A stretch of 64,000 nt of DNA from Streptomyces tateyamensis (GCF_003205575.1 NZ_PYBW01000022.1:96015-160014); one strand, 5' to 3'. Positions 25,074 through 34,003 are shown, numbered from the stretch's first letter. Numbers and translations: made by a program. Notes: generated by a model from the letters alone, not told the origin.

Positions 25074-26252
25074 TCACTCGTCCGGGGGCTTGGGCTGGGA
25101 CTGGCGTCCGACTCGGGCCACCCAGGCGGCCGGGTCGTGGACCTCCTCCTTGGTCGGCAGGGTGTTCGGCGAGGTCCAGACCAGGTTGAAGCCGTCCATC
25201 CCGATCCGGTCCAGCACCCCGCGCACGAACAGCGCGCCGTCCTGGTACTGGCGCAGCTTGGCGTCCATGCCGAGCAGCCGGCGCAGCATCAGGTCCAGGC
25301 GTCCGGCGCCCTTGTCACGACGGGTCTGGAACTTCTCCCGGATCTCCGCGACGCTGGGCACCACGGCCGGTCCGACCCCGTCCATCACGACGTCGGCGTG
25401 GCCCTCCAGCAGCGACATGACGGCGGTCAGCCGGCCGAGGATCTCGCGCTGGCGCGGCGTCTGCACGAGGTCCAGCAGAGTGCCCGAACCGCCCGGCCGC
25501 TCCCCCGGAGCCAGCGCCTCACGCAGCCGCTCCAGCAGCGCGACGGGTTCCACGTCGGTCTCCGCGAGGAAGGACTGGACCTCGGACTGGACATGGTCGC
25601 GCAGCCAGGGGACGGCGCTGAACTGGGTGCGGTGGGTCTCCTCGTGCAGGCAGACCCAGAGCCGGAAGTCGTGCGGATCGACGTCCAGTTCCCGCTCCAC
25701 CTGGACGATGTTGGGTGCCACCAGCAGCAGCCGGCCGGGCCGGCCGGCCGACTCGGCGGCGCGGGGCTGGTCGAACAGTTCGGCGGGGCTGTCGGGGGTG
25801 CGGGGAGCCCGCGGTTCGGCGGCGGCGAAGGTCTCGTACTGGCCGAGCACCTTGCTGGAGAGCAGGGCCAGCACCGCGCCGATCTCCACCCCGGTGATCT
25901 TCTCGCCGAGCGAGCCGATCACCGCGCCGCCCGGGGTGTCGGCGCGGCGGGCGGCGAGCTTGCGGGTGAGCGGGCCGATCACGGTGCGAAAGCCCGCCAC
26001 GTTGGCCCGCACCCAGCCCGGGCGGTCGACCACCAGGACGGGGGCGGCACCGTCGCCGCCCAGGCGGGCCGGGTTCATCCGGGTGTGCTCGCGCACGGCG
26101 TCCTGGGCGGTGAGCGCGTGTCGGCGCAACTCCGCGACCACCGCCCGGGCCTCCTCGCGGCTGACCTGCGGTCCGGGGCGGGCCAGCCTGGTCGCGGTGG
26201 AGACCGCGAGGTTCCAGTCGACCAGGTCCGCTCCGCTGCGCGCGCTCGTCAT
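25074..26252 (-). CDS. Zincin-like putative metalloprotease (DUF2342/F420-associated family)
   Basis: A 392-residue protein with the zinc-binding helix CLHEETHRTQF (HEETH near residue 203) and a downstream SLLEGHADVVMDGVGP that may supply the third ligand. It belongs to the actinobacterial zincin-like family sometimes labelled coenzyme F420 biosynthesis-associated. There is no signal peptide, so it is cytosolic. The substrate is unknown. Its position between the D,D-carboxypeptidase and tilS is conserved in streptomycetes. The ATG at 26252 begins MTSARSGADLVDWN. Confidence 0.85.
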   Translation of the reverse strand: MTSARSGADLVDWNLAVSTATRLARPGPQVSREEARAVVAELRRHALTAQDAVREHTRMNPARLGGDGAAPVLVVDRPGWVRANVAGFRTVIGPLTRKLAARRADTPGGAVIGSLGEKITGVEIGAVLALLSSKVLGQYETFAAAEPRAPRTPDSPAELFDQPRAAESAGRPGRLLLVAPNIVQVERELDVDPHDFRLWVCLHEETHRTQFSAVPWLRDHVQSEVQSFLAETDVEPVALLERLREALAPGERPGGSGTLLDLVQTPRQREILGRLTAVMSLLEGHADVVMDGVGPAVVPSVAEIREKFQTRRDKGAGRLDLMLRRLLGMDAKLRQYQDGALFVRGVLDRIGMDGFNLVWTSPNTLPTKEEVHDPAAWVARVGRQSQPKPPDE

Positions 26253-26301
26253 GCCCTCACCGTACGTGCTGCGGTGGGCGGGTGGCAGCGCCTGGACCGC
26301 T

Positions 26302-27690
26302 TCAGTGGCAGCCGCAGGAGACCAGCTTGGCCACGATCCGGTCGACGGCCGCCCGGGTGTCGCCGGTACCGCCCTTGGTCATCAGGGCGAAGACCAGCAG
26401 CCGTCCGTCGGCGTCGACCACGGTGCCGGCCAGCGTGTTGACGCCGCTGAGGGTGCCGGTCTTGGCCCGCACGACGCCCGCGCCGTCGGCCGAGCCCTGG
26501 GCGGCGGTGAACCGCTTGTCGAGGGTGCCGGTCAGGCCGGCGATCGGCAGTCCGGTGAGCACCGGGCGCAGCTGCGGATGGTCGGGGGCGGCGGCCAGGG
26601 CCAGCAGGTCGGCCAGCACCAGGGGCGGGATCGCGTTGTGCGGGTTGAGACCGCTGGCGTCGTTGAGCGAGACGCCGGGCAGCGGGATGCCGAGCTGGCC
26701 GACGGTCTGGCTGACGGCGGCGCCGGCGCCCTCGTAGCTGGCGGGCTGGTGCGCGGCGAGGGCGACCTGGCGGCCGACCGCCTCGGCCAGCGTGTTGTCG
26801 GAGTGGGTGAGCAGCCGTTCGACCAGCCGCGGCAGCGTGGGCGACTGGACGCGGCCGAGGGCGGCGGCGCCGGCGGGGGCGGGACCCTCCTTGGGCTTGC
26901 CGTCGACCTTGACGCCCTGGGCGCCGAGCAGGTCGGCGAACCGGCCGGCGGCCTGGGCGGCGGGGTCGGGCACCCGGACCGGGCCCTCCACGTCGTCGGC
27001 CGGGTTGTTGCGGCCCTCGTCGGACATCAGGGCGGACATCGGACCGATGTTGGTGCCGTCGTTGTTCTTGTGCGCGGCGGCGCCGGTGTAGAGCGAGGTG
27101 TCGTAGGACAGGTGGACGGTGCCGGTCCCGGCGGCCTTGAGGGCGGTGGCGGTCTGCTTGGCCAGGTCGATCAGCGAGGCGGGGGCGGTCTCGCTGTCCA
27201 CCGGCAGGCCGCCGATCCGGATCTGGTCCTGCGGCAGGCCGGTCAGGGTGGGGTCGCCGCCGCCGACCAGCACGATGTCGGCGGGGGTGGCGCCCTGGAC
27301 GACCTTGGTGGTGATCCGGGTGTCGGCGGGCAGCAGGGAGAGCGCGGCCACCGAGGTGGCCAGCTTGGTGGTGGAGGCCGGGGTGGCGGGGGTGCCCTCG
27401 CCGGAGCCGAGCAGCAGCTTGCCGGTGCTGCCGTCGGCGATCGCGTAGGTGAGCGTGCCGAGCGCCTTGTCCTGGGTCAACTGGCCCAGTGCCGCCTGGA
27501 GTCCGGCGGTGCTGGGCAGCGCGTCGGCGCCGGTGCTCGCGGCCGGTTGCAGCACCGGGGGCGCGGCGGGGGCCGGCCCGGCCTGCGGGTGTGCCGGTGT
27601 GCCCTGGGCCACCAGGGTGAACCCCGCCGCGGCGGCCACCACCACCGCCCGGCCCCTGCGCGTGCCTGCCACTGCCCAACCCCTTTCCAC
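26302..27690 (-). CDS. dacB: D-alanyl-D-alanine carboxypeptidase/endopeptidase (PBP4 type)
   Basis: A 462-residue peptidase S13 that trims or cleaves peptidoglycan cross-bridges outside the cell. It has an N-terminal signal sequence ([21 protein letters not shown]), SxxK as STTK at residues 106-109, SxN as SDN in [13 protein letters not shown], and KTG in [13 protein letters not shown]. The start is GTG 27690, preceded by GGAGGGAG at ideal spacing; GTG 27672 is a weaker option. It is divergent from ppa with only 58 bases between the starts, so the promoters overlap or abut. Confidence 0.93.
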   Translation of the reverse strand: MERGWAVAGTRRGRAVVVAAAAGFTLVAQGTPAHPQAGPAPAAPPVLQPAASTGADALPSTAGLQAALGQLTQDKALGTLTYAIADGSTGKLLLGSGEGTPATPASTTKLATSVAALSLLPADTRITTKVVQGATPADIVLVGGGDPTLTGLPQDQIRIGGLPVDSETAPASLIDLAKQTATALKAAGTGTVHLSYDTSLYTGAAAHKNNDGTNIGPMSALMSDEGRNNPADDVEGPVRVPDPAAQAAGRFADLLGAQGVKVDGKPKEGPAPAGAAALGRVQSPTLPRLVERLLTHSDNTLAEAVGRQVALAAHQPASYEGAGAAVSQTVGQLGIPLPGVSLNDASGLNPHNAIPPLVLADLLALAAAPDHPQLRPVLTGLPIAGLTGTLDKRFTAAQGSADGAGVVRAKTGTLSGVNTLAGTVVDADGRLLVFALMTKGGTGDTRAAVDRIVAKLVSCGCH

Positions 27691-27748
27691 AGCACTCCCT
27701 CCGGTAGGAGACACTGGGATTCTGTCAGTCCCTACCTTGGAGGCACCG

Positions 27749-28243
27749 TTGGAGTTCGACGTCACCATCGAGATCCCGAAGGGCTCCCGCAACAAGTACG
27801 AGGTCGACCATGAGTCCGGTCGCCTCCGCCTGGACCGGATGCTCTTCACCTCGACCCGTTACCCGGCCGACTACGGCTTCGTCGAGGGCACTCTCGGCGA
27901 GGACGGCGACCCGCTGGACGCGCTGGTCATCCTGGACGAGCCGACCTTCCCCGGCTGCCTGATCAAGTGCCGGGCGATCGGCATGTTCAAGATGACCGAC
28001 GAGGCGGGCGGCGACGACAAGCTGCTCTGCGTGCCGGCCACCGACCCGCGCTGGGAGCACCTGCGGGACATCCACCACGTGTCGGAGTTCGACCGCCTGG
28101 AGATCCAGCACTTCTTCGAGGTCTACAAGGACCTGGAGCCCGGCAAGTCGGTCGAGGGTGCCGAGTGGGTCGGCCGCCTGGAGGCGGAGACCGAGATCAC
28201 CGCGTCGATCAAGCGCCTGGCCGAGTCCGGCGACGCCCACTGA
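27749..28243 (+). CDS. ppa: Inorganic pyrophosphatase
   Basis: A 164-residue family I pyrophosphatase. The N-terminus [32 protein letters not shown] and the metal signature DGDPLDALV are all present. The length is normal for a bacterial hexameric enzyme. Translation starts at a TTG (27749) with GGAGG eight bases before it, an uncommon start codon for a housekeeping gene. The frame is open far upstream, but the family N-terminus fixes this start. Confidence 0.96.
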   Translation: MEFDVTIEIPKGSRNKYEVDHESGRLRLDRMLFTSTRYPADYGFVEGTLGEDGDPLDALVILDEPTFPGCLIKCRAIGMFKMTDEAGGDDKLLCVPATDPRWEHLRDIHHVSEFDRLEIQHFFEVYKDLEPGKSVEGAEWVGRLEAETEITASIKRLAESGDAH

Positions 28244-28252
28244 GGCGCCTGA

Positions 28253-28282
28253 CCGGGTCGGTGGGTGTGGCCACCGACCCGG
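28253..28282. terminator. Bidirectional terminator between ppa and the asparaginase gene
   Basis: A perfect 12-bp stem (CCGGGTCGGTGG arm) with a GTGTGG loop, 10 bases after the ppa stop and 25 bases after the convergent asparaginase stop. Its position between convergent genes suits termination of both. Confidence 0.75.
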
Positions 28283-28306
28283 CTCCCACCTCGCGCTGAG
28301 GGCTCG

Positions 28307-29269
28307 TCAGAGCACCGCGCGGACCTCGCCGACCACTGCCCCGCCGCCGTACAGCGGCGCGGCCGCCACCTGGGCCAGCGCCTGCGCCCGGTGGCCCAGG
28401 CGGACCAGCAGGGCCGCCAGCACCGGGCCGAGCGCCCGCCCGTTGCCGTCCTCGATCTTGACGGCCAGGGCCCGTCCGTCCGGCAGCGCCACCGCCTGCA
28501 CCGCCTCCGCGCCGGCCTTGGAGAGCGCCCCGGGCACCGCCCGCATCAGCCAGGTGTCCAGCCGCGCGGTGCCGGCCACGTACTGCGGGTGGGCCCGCAT
28601 CGCGTCGGCGACCCGGCGCGGCGCCGAGCCCTCGGGGGCCTGCAGCAGCGCGCGGAAGCCGCGGGCCAGGCCGAGCAGCGAGACCGCGATCAGCGGCGCT
28701 CCGCAGCCGTCGGTGCCCAGCGCGGCCGCCTCCTCCCCGGTCGCCTCCTGCACCGCCTCGCGGGCCAGCAGCTGGACCGGGTGCGCCGGGTCCAGGTAGT
28801 CCGCGGTGCTCCAGCCGCGGCCGGCGCCGGCGGCCAGCCAGCCGGCGTGCTTGCCGGAGCAGTTCATCAGCAGTGGCTGGCGGGTGCCGCCGGCCGCCAG
28901 GTGGCGCTCGGCGGCGTCCCGGTCCAGCGGCAGGTCGGGCGGCGTGCGCAGGTCGGCCGGGGAGAGGCCGGCGCCGGCCAGGATCGCCCGCACCCCGGCC
29001 AGGTGGAAGTCCTCGCCGGCGTGGCTGGCGGCGGCCAGCGCGAGCAGTTCGCCGGGCAGCTCGAGGCCGGCCCGCAGGGTGGCCACCGCCTGGAAGGGCT
29101 TGTTGCTGGAGCGCGGGAAGACCGGGCGCTCGGGGGTGCCCAGGGCCAGCTCGACCGTGCCGTCCGGGGCCAGCAGGACCAGCGAGCCGCGGTGGTACCC
29201 CTCGACGAAGCCGGAGCGGACCACCTCCGCCAGGACCGGGGCCGGGGGTATCGGGGTGCTGCTGTTCAT
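28307..29269 (-). CDS. Asparaginase (thermolabile type II-like family)
   Basis: A 320-residue protein of the Asparaginase_II family (PF06089-like), distinct from the classic AnsA/AnsB fold. Family marks are [46 protein letters not shown] and [14 protein letters not shown]. It would hydrolyse L-asparagine to aspartate and ammonia in the cytosol. The ATG at 29269 lies 12 bases after the rsiG stop, so it is probably cotranscribed with that anti-sigma gene. Confidence 0.87.
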   Translation of the reverse strand: MNSSTPIPPAPVLAEVVRSGFVEGYHRGSLVLLAPDGTVELALGTPERPVFPRSSNKPFQAVATLRAGLELPGELLALAAASHAGEDFHLAGVRAILAGAGLSPADLRTPPDLPLDRDAAERHLAAGGTRQPLLMNCSGKHAGWLAAGAGRGWSTADYLDPAHPVQLLAREAVQEATGEEAAALGTDGCGAPLIAVSLLGLARGFRALLQAPEGSAPRRVADAMRAHPQYVAGTARLDTWLMRAVPGALSKAGAEAVQAVALPDGRALAVKIEDGNGRALGPVLAALLVRLGHRAQALAQVAAAPLYGGGAVVGEVRAVL

Positions 29270-29281
29270 GCGGTCCTCCGC

Positions 29282-29833
29282 TCAGTCGGCCAGCAGGTCC
29301 TCGACCCGCGCCTCGCCCTCACGGTAGCGCCGGGTGATCTCGGCGCTGCACCCGTCGGCGGTGCGCTGCAGCAGCTGGCGGCGGCCGGAGACCTCGCGCT
29401 CGTGCGCGGTGAGCCGGTCCAGCGCGGCCAGCAGTTCGGCGGGGGCGTGCGCGGCCAGGTCGGCCAGCTGGACGTCGCCCATCAGGGCGTCCGCCTGGGT
29501 CTGGTACTGCTCGCCGCGCGGGGTGCCGAGCGTGACGTGGCGGGCCGACTGGCGGATGTGGGAGGGCGCGTCGGCGAGGATCTGCGGCAGCTGGTGCAGC
29601 AGGGTGTCCGGGGAGGCGGGGCGGGGTCGGCCGGCCAGGGTGCGGCGGTCCAGTTCGGCCCGCAGGATGTCCACCCGGCCCTGCAGCAGGCGGCGCAGGT
29701 AGGACAGGTCGGCCTCCTGCTCCAGGGCGTCCCTGCGCAGGGTGCGCAGCTCGTCGAGGCCGAGCGCCGCGATCCGCGGTTGCGCGGGGTCGGTACCCGC
29801 CAGGCTCTCGCGGGGCATCCCGTTCGTCTCCAT
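29282..29833 (-). CDS. rsiG: RsiG: c-di-GMP-binding anti-sigma factor of WhiG
   Basis: A 183-residue, mostly helical protein. It carries two exact copies of the c-di-GMP signature E-X3-S-X2-R-X3-Q-X3-D. The first is E40, S44, R47, Q51, D55 ([16 protein letters not shown]) and the second is E145, S149, R152, Q156, D160 ([16 protein letters not shown]). In Streptomyces, RsiG bound to c-di-GMP sequesters the sporulation sigma factor WhiG. The two antiparallel motif helices and the length agree. The start is ATG 29833 behind AGGTGG. The diguanylate cyclase cdgB lies about 19 kb away in this window. Confidence 0.93.
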   Translation of the reverse strand: METNGMPRESLAGTDPAQPRIAALGLDELRTLRRDALEQEADLSYLRRLLQGRVDILRAELDRRTLAGRPRPASPDTLLHQLPQILADAPSHIRQSARHVTLGTPRGEQYQTQADALMGDVQLADLAAHAPAELLAALDRLTAHEREVSGRRQLLQRTADGCSAEITRRYREGEARVEDLLAD

Positions 29834-30160
29834 CGGCCAACCACCTGCACTCGCGTCCTGGTCCCGCCCTTGCGCCCCCGGCTGCCGGATGCACGCCTGA
29901 CGGCCGCTCAGGGGTTCCCCACCGGACCGCTTGCACCCACCCGGGCGAGCCGCCCCGGCACTGGTGTGCGATCCGGGCGAACGGCCGTCCCGCACCGCGC
30001 GCTGCGGCCACCCTGGCATCGTGCCACCTGCCGGGCGCAGTCCGCGCGCAGATGCACCCGTACGGCCCCCTGGCGAACGGGTACGTCTGATATCACCTGG
30101 CAGCGACCACCAGTTGGGCCCGGCACCGGGCGTCCGGACGCCCGGTGCACAATGGCCCGC
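29834..30160. other. Divergent intergenic region between rsiG and dtd
   Basis: 327 bases without a gene. It must hold the promoters of both genes. The only marked structure is the 26-base palindrome at 30123-30148, beside the dtd start. Open frames here are GC shadows. Confidence 0.5.
30123..30148. repeat. 26-base perfect palindrome just before dtd
   Basis: GCACCGGGCGTCC followed at once by its exact reverse complement, with no spacer. It ends 12 bases before the dtd ATG and overlaps CACAAT, a possible -10 element for a nearly leaderless transcript. It is either a symmetric operator or a DNA cruciform/RNA hairpin element. Confidence 0.6.
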
Positions 30161-30595
30161 ATGCGAGCAGTGGTGCAGCGGGTGAGCGAGGCGGCGGTCA
30201 CGGTGGCCGGGGAGACGGTCGGGGCGATCAGCGGGCCCGGGCTGTGCGTGCTGGTCGGGGTGACCCACCAGGACACGCCCGCCCAGGCGGCGGCACTGGC
30301 CCGCAAGCTCTGGACGCTGCGGCTGTTCGAGGGCGAGGAGGCCGAGCTGTCCTGCTCGGACTTGGCCGGACCGCTGCTGGTGATCAGTCAGTTCACCCTC
30401 TACGGCGACGCTCGCAAGGGCCGCCGTCCCACCTGGAACGCCGCCGCTCCCGGGCCGGTCGCCGAGCCGCTGGTGGCCGAGGTGGTCGCGCAGCTGCGCG
30501 CGCTCGGCGCCACGGTGGAGACCGGCCGGTTCGGGGCCGACATGAAGGTGTCGCTGGTGAACGACGGGCCGTTCACCGTGCTGCTGGAGGTCTGA
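30161..30595 (+). CDS. dtd: D-aminoacyl-tRNA deacylase
   Basis: A 144-residue DTD that removes D-amino acids mis-attached to tRNA. Conserved motifs are [15 protein letters not shown], the [17 protein letters not shown] block and the C-terminal [20 protein letters not shown] containing the NDGP loop. The length matches the family. The ATG at 30161 has no Shine-Dalgarno, and a CACAAT -10-like element ends 7 bases before it, suggesting a leaderless mRNA. Confidence 0.95.
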   Translation: MRAVVQRVSEAAVTVAGETVGAISGPGLCVLVGVTHQDTPAQAAALARKLWTLRLFEGEEAELSCSDLAGPLLVISQFTLYGDARKGRRPTWNAAAPGPVAEPLVAEVVAQLRALGATVETGRFGADMKVSLVNDGPFTVLLEV

Positions 30596-30605
30596 GCGAC
30601 AGGCC

Positions 30606-31568
30606 CTACGGCTCGACCACGACCTCCTGGGTGGCCGGCACCGGGCCGGCCCGCAGTTCGGCCTCGACCGGGGTGTTCCGCTTGACCAGGGCCAGCGCGA
30701 TCGGGCCCAGCTCGTGGTGGCGGGCCGAGGAGGTCACGAAGCCCACCGCACGGCCGTCCGGATCGCTGGCCAGCCGGACCTCGGTACCGTGCCCGGGCAG
30801 CACCTCCTCGGTGCCGTCCAGGTGCAGGAAGACCAGCCGGCGCGGCGGCCGGCCCAGGTTGTGCACCCGGGCCACGGTCTCCTGGCCGCGGTAGCAGCCC
30901 TTGTTCAGGTGCACGGCGGTGCGCAGCCAGTCCACCTCGTGCGGGATGGTGCGGTGGTCGGTCTCGAAGCCCAGGCGCGGGCGGTGCGCCTCGACGCGCA
31001 GCGCCTCGTACGCCCAGATGCCCGCCGGGCTGCCGAACCGCGCCGCGCGCTCGGCCAGTTCGGCACGCGGCAGGAACAGCTCGCGACCCCAGGGCAGTTC
31101 CCGCACGGCGGCGGCACCGGTGGCCGCGGCGGTGTGCCCGGCCGGCAGGTGGACCAGCGCGTACTGCTCGGTGGCGTCGGCGAGCTCCACCCGGTACATG
31201 AACTTCATCCGCTCCAGGTAGGCCAGCAGCTCGCCCTGGGTGCCCGGCTCGACGTGCGCCCAGCTGGTAGTGCCGTCGTCGACCAGGTAGAGGGCGTGCT
31301 CGACGTGCCCGTTCGGGGACAGGACCAGCGCCTCCACCGCCTGCTGGGGGGGCAGTTCGCTGACGTGCTGGGTGAGCAGCAGGTGCAGCCAGGCCAGCCG
31401 GTCCGGTCCGGTCACGGTGATCACGCCGCGGTGCGACAGGTCGGTGAAGGCGCGCCCGGCCGCCAGCTCGCGCTGTTCGCGGAACAGGTCGCCGTAGTGC
31501 GCCGCGACCCCTTGGTCGGGCCCCTCGGCGGGGACGGCTCCGGGCAGCGACAGCAGCGGGCTCTTCAT
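30606..31568 (-). CDS. YgfZ/GcvT-like folate-dependent Fe-S protein
   Basis: A 320-residue member of the YgfZ family, related to the glycine-cleavage T-protein. The hallmark KGCYRGQETVARVHNLGRPPRRLV contains the conserved Cys of the K-G-C-Y-x-G-Q-E motif. Such proteins use tetrahydrofolate to help assemble or repair certain Fe-S enzymes. It converges on dtd with an 11-base gap and is 10 bases from the nur stop. The start is ATG 31568 (MKSPLLSLPGAVPAEG). Confidence 0.9.
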   Translation of the reverse strand: MKSPLLSLPGAVPAEGPDQGVAAHYGDLFREQRELAAGRAFTDLSHRGVITVTGPDRLAWLHLLLTQHVSELPPQQAVEALVLSPNGHVEHALYLVDDGTTSWAHVEPGTQGELLAYLERMKFMYRVELADATEQYALVHLPAGHTAAATGAAAVRELPWGRELFLPRAELAERAARFGSPAGIWAYEALRVEAHRPRLGFETDHRTIPHEVDWLRTAVHLNKGCYRGQETVARVHNLGRPPRRLVFLHLDGTEEVLPGHGTEVRLASDPDGRAVGFVTSSARHHELGPIALALVKRNTPVEAELRAGPVPATQEVVVEP

Positions 31569-31578
31569 GCCCGCCAGC

Positions 31579-32049
31579 TTACGACTGCGGCCCGGACAGC
31601 TTGGCGGTGCAGTCGGCGCAGCGGCCGAAGATGGCGAAGTGCTTGAGGTCGGTGTCGAAGCCGTGCTGCTCGCGCAGGCTCTCGATGAGCGGGGCGGCGA
31701 TCGCGGTGTCGGTCTCGGTCACCTGCTGGCAGTCCCGGCAGACCAGGTGCAGGTGGTGGTGGCGGCCGGCCAGGTGGTAGGTCGGCGCGCCGTGGCCCAG
31801 GTGGGCGTGCGAGACCAGGCCCAGCTCCTCCAGCAACTCCAGGGTCCGGTAGACCGTGGAGATGTTCACCCCGCTCGCGGTCTGCCGGACCCGGGCCAGG
31901 ATCTCGTCCGGGGTGGCGTGGTCGAGCGCGTCCACCGCCTCCAGCACCAGCTGGCGCTGCGGGGTGAGGCGGTAGCCGCGCTCGCGCAGGTCCGTGGACC
32001 AGGTCTCGCGCCAGTCGGCCGTGCCGCTGCGTGCTGCGTTGCCGTTCAC
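31579..32049 (-). CDS. nur: Nickel-responsive Fur-family regulator Nur
   Basis: A 156-residue Fur-family repressor nearly identical in its core to S. coelicolor Nur. The winged helix is LTPQRQLVLEAVDALDHATPDEIL and ISTVYRTLELLEELGLVSHAHLGHG. The nickel-site His residues of S. coelicolor Nur (70, 72, 88, 90) correspond to His 81, 83, 99 and 101 here (SHAH, RHHHLH), and the second-site His33 to His44. CRDC and CADC are retained near the C-terminus. Nur represses nickel uptake and the iron superoxide dismutase gene when nickel is sufficient. The start is GTG 32049; an 8-11 residue N-terminal extension precedes the usual start. Confidence 0.92.
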   Translation of the reverse strand: MNGNAARSGTADWRETWSTDLRERGYRLTPQRQLVLEAVDALDHATPDEILARVRQTASGVNISTVYRTLELLEELGLVSHAHLGHGAPTYHLAGRHHHLHLVCRDCQQVTETDTAIAAPLIESLREQHGFDTDLKHFAIFGRCADCTAKLSGPQS

Positions 32050-32084
32050 TGTTGCCGTCCCTAGTCCAGGCCCGGGTGCCCGGT

Positions 32085-32687
32085 TCAGCGGAAGAAGGCG
32101 ATCCCGTCGTCCGGCAGGTCGTTGATGTCCTTGATCAGCTGGGCGGGGCTGAGCACCTTCTTCAGCTGCGCGGACATGTACGGGCGCAGCGGCACCTCGG
32201 GGGCGGCCTTCTCGCCGACCCAGAGCAGCTCCTCCTTGACGAAGCCGTACAGCCGCTTGCCGCCGCTGTAGGGGGCCGAGCCCTCGACCCGGGCGACCGC
32301 GTCGGTGGCCAGGTCGATCTGCGGCTTGCCGTCGGCCAGGCGCCCGTACCAGATCTCCACGGTTCCGTCGTCGCGGACCATCGAGACCTCGACCTCGCGC
32401 TCGCCGCTGGCACCGTGCTGGTTGGTGGTCACCCGCCAGAAGCCGTGCTCGTTCTCCAGCGGGCGGATCCGCTCACCGGAGCTGTCCAGCACCCAGCTGC
32501 GGGAGCGGTACTCGATGAACGGACGGCCGTCGTGCCGGAACACGATCTCCTGGCCGAAGTTGCACTTCTCGGTTCCAGGGCTGTCCTGACCGGGCAGCGG
32601 GGCGTAGACGCCCGCCCCCTCCCAGGTACCGAGGAGGAAGGCCAGCGAAACGACGTCCTTGTGGAGGTCAGAGGGGATCTCGATCAT
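32085..32687 (-). CDS. Nitrobindin-like heme-binding beta-barrel protein (FABP family)
   Basis: A 200-residue ten-stranded beta-barrel of the nitrobindin/DUF1794 family. The diagnostic GTWEGAGVY is followed by FGQEIVFRHDGRPFIEYRSRSW and GFWRVTTNQ, with a His-containing C-terminal strand region. Bacterial nitrobindins bind ferric heme and isomerise peroxynitrite. The ATG at 32687 begins MIEIPSDLHKDVVSLAFLLGTWEG. It lies upstream of nur on the same strand with a 35-base gap. Confidence 0.87.
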   Translation of the reverse strand: MIEIPSDLHKDVVSLAFLLGTWEGAGVYAPLPGQDSPGTEKCNFGQEIVFRHDGRPFIEYRSRSWVLDSSGERIRPLENEHGFWRVTTNQHGASGEREVEVSMVRDDGTVEIWYGRLADGKPQIDLATDAVARVEGSAPYSGGKRLYGFVKEELLWVGEKAAPEVPLRPYMSAQLKKVLSPAQLIKDINDLPDDGIAFFR

Positions 32688-32739
32688 GGTCCTGGTCGCG
32701 TTCGGGGGCAGTCGGGCTACCCCTACGGTACTGGGAAGG

Positions 32740-32847
32740 TCAGCGCTGGCCCTGGTACAGCTTCATCACCGAGAAAGCGGCGAACCAGACGATCACGATC
32801 GACATGACGGCCAGCAGGATGTCGAAAAAGAGTTCCAGGCCACCCAT
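32740..32847 (-). CDS. 35-residue single-helix membrane protein
   Basis: A very short gene, ATG 32847 to stop 32740, with GGGAG eight bases upstream. The peptide begins MGGLELFFDILLAVMSIVIV, continues with the helix WFAAFSVMKLY and ends QGQR, i.e. one membrane helix with a short basic tail. It is found beside the nitrobindin-like gene in streptomycetes as far as I recall. The function is unknown. It is divergent from the DsrE-like gene. Confidence 0.7.
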   Translation of the reverse strand: MGGLELFFDILLAVMSIVIVWFAAFSVMKLYQGQR

Positions 32848-32962
32848 GGTGCGCTCCCGGTTCGGCGAAAAACTACGGACGGACGGTAACGGCGCGAGTC
32901 TATCGGGCGCGCTCACGCCCATCACGGTGAGGGCCGCCACACGGGGCGCGTAGGCTGACGGC

Positions 32963-33325
32963 GTGTCGAAGAAGCTGGTCATCAAGGTCACTGCCGGGGC
33001 TGACGCGCCGGAGCGGTGCTCGCAGGCGTTCACCGTCGCCGCCGTGGCGGTCGCCAGCGGGGTCGAGGTCTCGCTCTGGCTGACCGGGGAGTCCTCCTGG
33101 TTCGCGCTGCCCGGGCGCGCCGTCAAGTTCGAGCTGCCGCACGCCGCGCCGCTGCCGGAGCTGCTGGCGTCGCTGCTGGCGGCCGGCCGGGTGACGCTGT
33201 GCACCCAGTGCGCGGCCCGGCGCGGCATCGAGCCGGGCGACACGCTGCCCGGGGTGCGGATCGCCGGCGCGCAGGTGTTCGTCAGCGAGATCATGGCCGA
33301 CGGCGTGCAGGCGCTGGTCTACTGA
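32963..33325 (+). CDS. DsrE/DsrF-like sulfur-relay family protein
   Basis: A 120-residue DsrE-fold protein starting at GTG 32963 (KKLVIKVTAGADAPERCSQAF). The CTQCAARRG segment carries two Cys residues near position 80-83, which could be persulfide carriers. DsrE proteins move sulfane sulfur between partners. It is within 2 kb of the sulfurtransferase and DUF1416 genes, so a sulfur-handling role is plausible but not shown. Confidence 0.8.
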   Translation: MSKKLVIKVTAGADAPERCSQAFTVAAVAVASGVEVSLWLTGESSWFALPGRAVKFELPHAAPLPELLASLLAAGRVTLCTQCAARRGIEPGDTLPGVRIAGAQVFVSEIMADGVQALVY

Positions 33326-33356
33326 CCCGGGCCCGGCAGGCGCGGGCCTCGCGCGG

Positions 33357-33641
33357 CTACGGACCCTCGGGGTCGCGCGGTTCGCGGTCCGGGCGGTCGC
33401 GGTCGTGGCCGGGGCGGTCCCAGTTCGGGTCGTCCCAGCGCGGGTCCTGCCACCAGTCGTCCTCGGGGTCGCGCCGGTTGGCGAAGACGGCGGCCACCGG
33501 CGGGATCACCATGGCCACCACGCACATCGTGATCGCCGCGGCCACCGAGAAGAACCGCACCACGCCCCAGGCGAGGACGAACAGGGCCAGGCAACTGCCC
33601 ATCATCGCGAAGTAGTACCGGTGCCTGCTGCGCTGCTGCAC
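33357..33641 (-). CDS. DUF3099 small membrane protein
   Basis: About 94 residues of the actinobacterial DUF3099 family. Two membrane helices (YYFAMMGSCLALFVLAWGVV and VAAAITMCVVAMVIPPVAAVFA) precede an Asp/Arg/Pro-rich cytoplasmic tail with WWQDPRWDDPNWDRPGHDRD. The exact start is uncertain: GGAGG lies too close to GTG 33641, so translation may begin a few codons later. The function is unknown. Confidence 0.8.
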   Translation of the reverse strand: MQQRSRHRYYFAMMGSCLALFVLAWGVVRFFSVAAAITMCVVAMVIPPVAAVFANRRDPEDDWWQDPRWDDPNWDRPGHDRDRPDREPRDPEGP

Positions 33642-33660
33642 ACCTCCACGGTAGAGCGAC

Positions 33661-33684
33661 GAGCCCCTGCCGGGGCAGGGGCTC
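33661..33684 (-). terminator. Terminator after the DUF1416 gene
   Basis: A 10-bp perfect stem, GAGCCCCTGC and its complement, with a 4-base loop, 29 bases past the DUF1416 stop. It should end the sulfurtransferase-DUF1416 transcript. Confidence 0.75.
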
Positions 33685-33712
33685 GTCGGTACAGCTCGCG
33701 GGGTCCGCGGGA

Positions 33713-34003
33713 TCAGACCGCGATCGGCACCTCGGTCAGCGCGCCCTGGGAGGCGACCACCTTGCGGTCCACGGTCGCGCCCGGGACCAGCGCGCGCACG
33801 GTCCAGTTGCCCGGGGCCGCGAAGAAGCGGAACTGCCCGGTGGCCGAGGTGGGCACCTCGGCGGTGAACTCGCCGCCCTCGTTCAGCAGCCGGACGTAGC
33901 CGCTGACCGGCTCGCCGTCCCGGGTGACCGAACCCTGGATGATCGTCTCGCTCGCCACGTCAACTCCTGCCAGGTCCGGGCCGCCGGCCTTCGCACCACA
34001 CAT
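33713..34003 (-). CDS. DUF1416 protein (SseC-like), sulfurtransferase partner
   Basis: A 96-residue protein beginning MCGAKAGGPDLAGVDVASE with the conserved N-terminal Cys. The rest is a small immunoglobulin-like beta domain (IIQGSVTRDGEPVSGYVRLL and FRFFAAPGNWTVRALVPGA). Mycobacterial homologues (SseC) pair with the CysA/SseA sulfurtransferase in the same order. The 36-base gap to that gene indicates one operon. The biochemical role is unknown. Confidence 0.88.
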   Translation of the reverse strand: MCGAKAGGPDLAGVDVASETIIQGSVTRDGEPVSGYVRLLNEGGEFTAEVPTSATGQFRFFAAPGNWTVRALVPGATVDRKVVASQGALTEVPIAV

